DNA of 10,812 nucleotides from Acidimicrobiaceae bacterium (GTDB taxonomy: Bacteria > Actinomycetota > Acidimicrobiia > Acidimicrobiales > Salinilacustritrichaceae): assembly GCA_003476595.1 (NCBI GenBank), contig DMTU01000317.1, positions 5,527-16,338 of the forward strand, written 5' to 3'. Every line of letters begins with the position of its first letter. The stretch's first letter is position 1. Shown here piece after piece: positions 7,026 through 10,812 of this stretch. The notes under the pieces are model-generated. The model ran no database searches, had not been told where the DNA came from, and was given only the letters and a program-made list of their open reading frames with translations. The translations under genes were made by a program, and so were the position numbers.

Positions 7026-8150
7026 GTGATCAAGGCGCGCAAGACCGAGTCGGGGATGCGGTACGACGTCCGCATCCGGCGACCCGACGGGACCGTGTAC
7101 AACCGCACGTTCAAGACCAAGAAGGAGGCCGAGCGCTTCGAGCGCGCTGAGATCGCCGCCCGCGACCGCGGGAGCTGGATCGACCCGACACTCGCGTCTC
7201 GCCGCCTGGCAGAGGTTGCCGCCGACTGGCTGGAGTCCAACCCCGGAAAGCGAGAGTCGACCTACGAGCGCGACGAAATCGCGCTGCGGGTCCACGTCGT
7301 CCCATCGATCGGCGACTCCCCGATCGGAGCGATCACCCCCGCCGACATCCAGCAACTCGTGAACAAGTGGTCGACAACGATGGCACCACGCTCGACGAGA
7401 CGGAACTACGGGGTGCTGCGTGCCGTACTCGCCATGGCTGTCGAGCGGGACCTGATCGCTAGATCCCCGTGCCGGGGGATCAAGCTGCCCAAGGTGACGA
7501 AGACAAAGCGCCACCTACCGACGACCGACCAGATAGCCGAGCTCGCCGCCGCGATCGGTCCGGACTACGGGGCGATGGTCTGGATCGGCGCCATGCTCGG
7601 CCTGCGCTGGGGCGAGGTGGCCGGCCTTCGTGTCGGCAGCTTCGACCTTCTCCGCCGGACCATGACCGTGTCTGAACAGATCAGCCGCGGCAAGGGCGGA
7701 CGACGCCTCGTCGCGGAACCGAAGTCCGAGGCCGGACATCGCACCCTGACGATTCCTGAGAGCTTGGTCGGGCTCCTCGCCACCCACCTCGACCGACGAG
7801 ACCTCACCGGCGCCGACGACGGCGCTTACGTCTTTGTCTCTCCGAAGGGCCAGCCGCTCTATTACACGAGCTGGCGGCGCCGCGTCTGGCAGCCGGCCTG
7901 CGAGTCGGTCGGCCTAGCCGACCTCGGGTTCCATGACCTCCGCCGCCTCAACGCATCGCTGCTCATCGCCACCGGCGTCGACGTCCGCACCGCCCAGTCA
8001 CGACTCGGCCACAGTGACCCACGGCTCACGCTCGACATCTACGCGCAGACGCTCGGTGACAGCGACAAGGCCGCGGCGGACTCGATCGGGCAGGTGTTCG
8101 AGGCCAAAAAGGATGAGACGGAGACGGGAGGCGACGAGCAAGCCGGATGA
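7026..8150 (+). CDS. int: Tyrosine recombinase / integrase
   Basis: A 374-residue site-specific recombinase. I choose GTG at 7026, with GGGAGG 7 nt upstream; an in-frame GTG at 7011 would overlap that signal. Domain order: an N-terminal AP2-like arm-binding domain (about 1-55; RYDVRIRRPDGT... TFKTKKEAERF), a SAM-like core-binding domain (about 60-155), and the catalytic domain. Catalytic residues are all present: R194 (LGLRWGEV), K233 (EPKSEAGHR), H303 and R306 (HDLRR), H329 (LGHSDPRLT) and nucleophile Y339 (LDIYAQ). The tail ends in an acidic, Lys-rich stretch. It lies next to the xis gene, as in actinobacterial integrative elements and temperate phages. The likely target is the 3' end of a proline tRNA, because such a fragment lies 1.16 kb downstream. 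Confidence 0.95.
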   Translation: MIKARKTESGMRYDVRIRRPDGTVYNRTFKTKKEAERFERAEIAARDRGSWIDPTLASRRLAEVAADWLESNPGKRESTYERDEIALRVHVVPSIGDSPIGAITPADIQQLVNKWSTTMAPRSTRRNYGVLRAVLAMAVERDLIARSPCRGIKLPKVTKTKRHLPTTDQIAELAAAIGPDYGAMVWIGAMLGLRWGEVAGLRVGSFDLLRRTMTVSEQISRGKGGRRLVAEPKSEAGHRTLTIPESLVGLLATHLDRRDLTGADDGAYVFVSPKGQPLYYTSWRRRVWQPACESVGLADLGFHDLRRLNASLLIATGVDVRTAQSRLGHSDPRLTLDIYAQTLGDSDKAAADSIGQVFEAKKDETETGGDEQAG

Positions 8151-8258
8151 ATCCGGTTCGTTCGTCGCCGACGTCTCCTGCGGCGTGAGCGGTCGGCACA
8201 GCTCGAGCGTCTGTAGGCGTCCAGTTCGGATACGGGACCTCGCCGGCGCACTCCAGGT

Positions 8259-9122
8259 CTATTCATAGATTGAAGCGACTTCATCGGAAGAAACCCACGA
8301 CCAACTGAGTCCGTTGAGGTAGTCCACGAGCTGAGCGCGAATGCCGTCTTGGACGTCGAAGAAGAGGTCGTCGACAGCTTCCTCGGTCTTCCACTCCGTC
8401 ACGATCCATGCGTACTCGCCGCCATCGACCGGCAGGCTGTTGGCTGGGTCCTCAAAACTCTGGAAGAACTGCTGGACAAGCCCCTCGATGTACTCCTCGA
8501 GGGGCTGCGAAGACGCAGCGACGATGAGATCATGCTTCGGGTGGAGGTACAGGCCCTCCAGCGCCGGCAGTTCATCGAACCCCTCGGGGGTGACCACGAA
8601 AGCGACGTCGGAGAGCGTGAAGTGGAGATCGCCGCGAACACGCCACTCGCGCTCCCAGTCCCACTCGTACCTGCCGGGCATCATCAGATCCACGAACGGC
8701 GTCAGGTCCCAAAGGGGGTTGGTGAAATCCCCCGCATTTACCAAGGCCTGTAGGTGCGAGTTCAGGAACGAGGCCTGTACGGAGTGCTGATCGACGTACC
8801 AGACACGGGCCCCGTGGTTCTGACGAAGGAAGCCCTTCGTGAAGCCGATGCCGTAGTGGCCGTGACGTCGGGTCAGGCGCCCAAGCAGATCAAGCGGGAT
8901 CTCGCTGAAGCAGACGGAGCTGTGGTGTGCCTCAACCTGAGAGAGCTTGCGGAAGTGGCTGTAGCCGTACGGTCCAGTTGCCTTGAGCCAGCCGGTGCCG
9001 AGAATCGTCCCAAGAACGGTCGGGTCTTCGGTGAGATGCACGACGTAGTCGGACATGTCACCCCATGTGCTGCCGCGATGGTCGCCCAAGAGGTGGTCGG
9101 GCACGACGATGCGGGTGGTCAC
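8259..9122 (-). CDS. AbiGi-like abortive-infection protein
   Basis: A 287-residue protein with the AbiGi pattern (named after the lactococcal phage-exclusion AbiG system): an early YVVHLTEDPTVLGTIL block with H29, VCFSEIPLD (70-78), HYGIGFTK (89-96) with Y90, and WEREWRVRG (156-164) with E159. I take the upstream GTG at 9122; ATG at 9056 (MSDYVVHL) is a real alternative giving 265 residues, and neither has a strong ribosome-binding site. AbiGi is described as an antitoxin of the type IV pair AbiGi/AbiGii, but no AbiGii-like toxin gene is present, so this copy acts alone or does something else. The H...Y...E spacing is reminiscent of ADP-ribosyltransferase-like folds; that is speculative. By eye its base composition is less GC-rich than the relaxase, as expected for cargo. 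It is convergent with the integrase. Confidence 0.7.
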   Translation of the reverse strand: MTTRIVVPDHLLGDHRGSTWGDMSDYVVHLTEDPTVLGTILGTGWLKATGPYGYSHFRKLSQVEAHHSSVCFSEIPLDLLGRLTRRHGHYGIGFTKGFLRQNHGARVWYVDQHSVQASFLNSHLQALVNAGDFTNPLWDLTPFVDLMMPGRYEWDWEREWRVRGDLHFTLSDVAFVVTPEGFDELPALEGLYLHPKHDLIVAASSQPLEEYIEGLVQQFFQSFEDPANSLPVDGGEYAWIVTEWKTEEAVDDLFFDVQDGIRAQLVDYLNGLSWSWVSSDEVASIYE

Positions 9123-9229
9123 GCCACGAGACTACGAAGCACCTGCGGGCGACCACCGAAAGAAGGGCGTGCGCCCGCGCCTTGGTCGCAGGCTCCGGAC
9201 CTCAACGAACGACGCCGATCGGCTGCGGA

Positions 9230-9250
9230 CGCGCGATATTCGCGCGATAT
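9230..9250. repeat. Short direct repeat CGCGCGATAT
   Basis: CGCGCGATAT occurs at 9230-9239 and 9241-9250, 11 bp apart (one helical turn), just left of the attachment-site hairpin and upstream of the AbiGi-like gene. It could be an integrase arm site or part of the AbiGi promoter. The 188 bp from 9123 to 9310 hold no gene. Confidence 0.35.
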
Positions 9251-9267
9251 CCCGGTTCCGGCGCGAA

Positions 9268-9295
9268 TCAGCGAGGGTCCGAGAACCCTCGCTGA
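9268..9295. terminator. Strong hairpin after the tRNA fragment
   Basis: TCAGCGAGGGT (9268-9278) and ACCCTCGCTGA (9285-9295) form an 11-bp perfect stem with loop CCGAGA. Read on the minus strand, it begins 15 nt after the CCA end of the tRNA fragment, a usual place for a tRNA terminator. There is no T-tract, so termination is likely but unproven. Confidence 0.5.
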
Positions 9296-9310
9296 CCTGC
9301 ATGTTCACCT

Positions 9311-9355
9311 TGGTCGGGTGGGGGAGATTTGAACTCCCGACCTCTGCGTCCCGAA
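9311..9355 (-). other. Attachment-site core: 3' part of tRNA-Pro(CGG)
   Basis: On the minus strand this reads anticodon loop TTCGGGA (anticodon CGG, plus 9349-9355), 3' anticodon stem CGCAG, variable loop AGGTC, T-stem GGGAG/CTCCC with loop TTCAAAT, acceptor strand CCACCCG, discriminator A and encoded CCA (9311-9313). The 5' half is missing: the bases before the loop do not pair with CGCAG, and no D-arm or acceptor CGGGTGG is found at the expected distance. Fragments of this length are typical att cores left when an element integrates into a tRNA 3' end. The intact gene should lie outside the window. Confidence 0.8.
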
Positions 9356-9376
9356 TGCGAATTTCACGAACCTTGA

Positions 9377-9403
9377 CGGACGTCGGCGGACGTATACGCA
9401 CGT
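9377..9403. repeat. Helically phased CGGACGT repeats beside the att core
   Basis: CGGACGT at 9377-9383 and 9387-9393 and CGCACGT at 9397-9403 are spaced exactly 10 bp apart, 22 bp from the tRNA fragment. Such phased direct repeats next to a core are typical arm-type binding sites for the N-terminal domain of a tyrosine integrase. They suggest that DNA to the right of the core is, or was, the end of an element. Confidence 0.5.
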
Positions 9404-9451
9404 CAGAGCGGGTGGACCGGACAACCGCGAACCGCCGTGAACCACCTCGGT

Positions 9452-9470
9452 TGTGCCCATGATGTGCCCA
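9452..9470. repeat. TGTGCCCA direct repeat
   Basis: TGTGCCCA at 9452-9459 and 9463-9470, 11 bp apart, about 100 bp from the att core. It is probably a second arm-type site or an integrase/excisionase site. The stretch 9356-9527 holds no gene that I can support. Confidence 0.4.
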
Positions 9471-9527
9471 CCGCCGACATCTGTCGGATATTGAGCGGCG
9501 ACGAGGTTCCTGACGCGCGCGCTCGCC

Positions 9528-10051
9528 TCAGGGCGTTGTCTCCATCCAGCCCGCAAGCGCTCCCAGACGCTTGAGCCACGGGCTCGGTTTCCGAACCCAG
9601 GACGAGCCGTTGTAGGGGACGTCCCGGCACACAGTGAGTGGAAGTGTCTTCCTCGCACGGGACGCCATCACGTGAAGGATCGACAGTTCCTCCTTTCGCT
9701 CCTCGTGGCCTTGTAGTAGGGGATGTGACCATCCTCAAGACCGAGGATGACGACCCGATCGAACTGCTGGCCCTTCCCAACATGTCCATTGAGAAGGTGC
9801 CGCCCAGGGCCGGCGGGCGATGCTGGGTCGCTTGCAATCCGAAGGCCGGCGACGACCTCGCTGAGCGGCGTCTCGCGGACCAGGTCGTGAAGGACATCGG
9901 CTACCTCGGACAACTCATCGAGGACGACAGCATCGTCGTGCTCCAGCGCCCCCGCGCAGCGCAGGAAGAGCTCCTCAACGGCGTCCACGTCCAAGAACTC
10001 CCGTTCCAGCCGGCCGACGCAGCGCAACTTCCGTGGCTGGCGCTTCGCTGA
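9528..10051 (-). pseudogene. Truncated, frameshifted UvrD-like helicase remnant
   Basis: The C-terminal end of an SF1 (UvrD/Rep-like) helicase. The first frame reads from about 10051 down to 9706 and contains HVGKGQQFDRVVILGLEDGHIPYY, equivalent to the H-x-x-KG-x-EFD motif and the following LEDG-x-P. At about 9705 the frame breaks, and the sense continues in another frame as EERKEELSILHVMASRARK (9704 onward), the final E-E-R...SRAR motif VI with its arginines, ending at TGA 9530-9528. About one base is missing at the break. The N-terminal part with Walker A and B is absent: upstream sequence loses helicase character near 10050. The right boundary is approximate. It is a dead gene, possibly once part of a defence or repair cargo. 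Plus-strand frames over it are shadows. Confidence 0.75.
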
Positions 10052-10104
10052 GTGTGTACGGTTTGGGAACCTGTAACGCACGAGCGCTCGGGAGGTGGGT
10101 CACC

Positions 10105-10221
10105 GTGCGATGGGGACTACATCGACTGCGCCCGTGGCACCGGCCACCCAGGTTGTCCGGCCCGCAAGGGTCTGCACCCGAGAACCGATCCCGCACGTCG
10201 TTGGAGCGCGGGGAGCGGTAG
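10105..10221 (+). CDS. Possible 38-residue leader ORF
   Basis: GTG at 10105 has a good GGAGGTG signal 7 nt upstream and opens a 38-codon Arg/Pro-rich frame ending with TAG at 10219-10221, 5 nt before the preferred start of the prepilin-peptidase-like gene. It may be a coupled leader peptide. The composition is what random GC-rich sequence would give, and I know no homologue, so it may not be a gene. Confidence 0.2.
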   Translation: MRWGLHRLRPWHRPPRLSGPQGSAPENRSRTSLERGER

Positions 10222-10226
10222 CAGCC

Positions 10227-10757
10227 GTGAGCGCTGGGGGGCACTCGCTGAGAACGTCCGGGTTGACCGGATGTGTTGGCGGGAGCGTGGCAGCGCTCGG
10301 ATACCTCCAGACGGGGCTGATCGCCGCCGTGCCCGCTGCAACGGGGCTGGCGGCTCTCGCCGCGTCGGACATCACGACCCGCCGATTCTCGCTGCGAACG
10401 CTGGGAGTGGCGTCGGTGCTCGTCGGCATCGGGCTCTTACTCGACTCGGGGCGTGCATCGCACTGGGACCGGCTTGTCGTCGCGCTCGTCGTCACGGCGC
10501 TCGCCGCCACCGCCCTCACTGCCGCCTGGCTCCGGACCAGTGGGATCGCCTTCGGGGACGTGCTGCTGACGACGTTCGCCGTCGCCGTGCCCGCATGGGT
10601 GTCGCCTCGTGCCGCCGGGGTCACCGTGCTCGTCGGCGTCCTCGCTGCGTTCGTCATGGTCATCGTCCGACGGATGTGGCCGGATGACCACTCGGGCGGA
10701 GTCGCGTTCGCGCCTGCGCTGTTGACGGGATGGATGGTTGCGATGGTGGTCGGCTGA
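10227..10757 (+). CDS. Prepilin-peptidase-like membrane protein (A24 type)
   Basis: A 176-residue polytopic membrane protein resembling the small type IV leader peptidases (TadV/CpaA-type) that cleave prepilins at the inner membrane. The two expected aspartates are present: D48 in AASDITTRRFS, just after the first hydrophobic segment, and D111 in GIAFGDVLL, matching the G-x-GD motif. A later AFAPALLTGW segment resembles the FGPxL/A helix of the family. About five to six hydrophobic stretches are visible. I prefer GTG at 10227 (GGGGAG 11 nt upstream). The frame is open to 10095, but that extension does not look like protein. The next gene overlaps its stop by one base (TGATG), indicating an operon, as in Tad/Flp pilus loci. 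It lacks a long N-terminal methylase domain. Confidence 0.65.
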   Translation: MSAGGHSLRTSGLTGCVGGSVAALGYLQTGLIAAVPAATGLAALAASDITTRRFSLRTLGVASVLVGIGLLLDSGRASHWDRLVVALVVTALAATALTAAWLRTSGIAFGDVLLTTFAVAVPAWVSPRAAGVTVLVGVLAAFVMVIVRRMWPDDHSGGVAFAPALLTGWMVAMVVG

Positions 10758-10812
10758 TGAGGCGCGCGATCAGCGGCGTCGCACTGGCGACACTGCTTCT
10801 CGTCGGCGCGTG
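10757..10812 (+). CDS. N-terminus of a coupled downstream gene (partial)
   Basis: ATG at 10757 overlaps the preceding TGA (TGATG). The 18 complete codons visible before the edge give MRR followed by a hydrophobic run, i.e. a signal peptide or membrane anchor. In Tad-type loci a CpaB/RcpC-like protein with this kind of N-terminus often follows the prepilin peptidase, but 18 residues cannot prove it. Confidence 0.5.
   Translation, partial: MRRAISGVALATLLLVGA

Noticed and set aside
8151..8258. Bidirectional terminator between integrase and AbiGi-like gene
   Set aside because: Only a weak CGCCG/CGGCG pairing with a 10-nt loop was found and no T-tract, so I could not support a terminator call.
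9311..9390. Complete tRNA gene on the minus strand
   Set aside because: Only the 3' part is tRNA-like. The 5' anticodon stem, D-arm and acceptor strand are absent.
9638..10051. Plus-strand 137-residue open frame
   Set aside because: The opposite strand carries clear UvrD-like helicase motifs in two frames, so this frame is a shadow.

Overview
The window is very GC-rich DNA with GTG starts, strong G/C bias at third codon positions and actinobacterial-type mobile-element genes, so the host is most likely a member of the Actinomycetota. An acidimicrobial host is possible, but the sequence alone does not settle it. Most of the window is the transfer, excision and integration half of an integrative, probably conjugative, element.

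Left arm (1-1760, minus strand): a sigma-factor-like regulator (1059-1760), a serine-rich lipoprotein (157-813), and the start of a small secreted protein that overlaps the lipoprotein gene and runs off the left edge. This arm may lead into the rest of the transfer machinery outside the window; that is an inference. A 336-bp divergent control region (1761-2096) follows. It carries two tandem arrays of a 12-bp repeat, dispersed TCACGGGA-like sites and several palindromes.

Right arm (2097-8150, plus strand): an unrecognised 179-residue protein, a 148-bp spacer with nested inverted and direct repeats that looks like an origin of transfer (oriT), a 1279-residue MobF (TrwC/TraA-like) relaxase-helicase with an extra HTH-like segment, a 79-residue excisionase-type HTH protein overlapping the relaxase stop codon, and a tyrosine integrase. 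The relaxase would nick and unwind the oriT; excisionase and integrase would excise and insert the element.

Cargo and boundary (8259-9527): an AbiGi-like abortive-infection protein gene points toward the integrase. It is followed by a strong hairpin and the 3' 45 nt of a proline tRNA (anticodon CGG) without its 5' half, i.e. an attachment-site core. On its right flank are helically spaced repeats resembling integrase arm sites. The orientation of the tRNA fragment implies that DNA to its right was inserted, so two elements may be stacked here, or one may have left a scar.

Right flank (9528-10812): a truncated and frameshifted C-terminal remnant of a UvrD-like helicase (minus strand), then a prepilin-peptidase-like membrane protein and the first codons of a coupled downstream gene (plus strand), probably part of a pilus (Tad/Flp-type) locus of the host.
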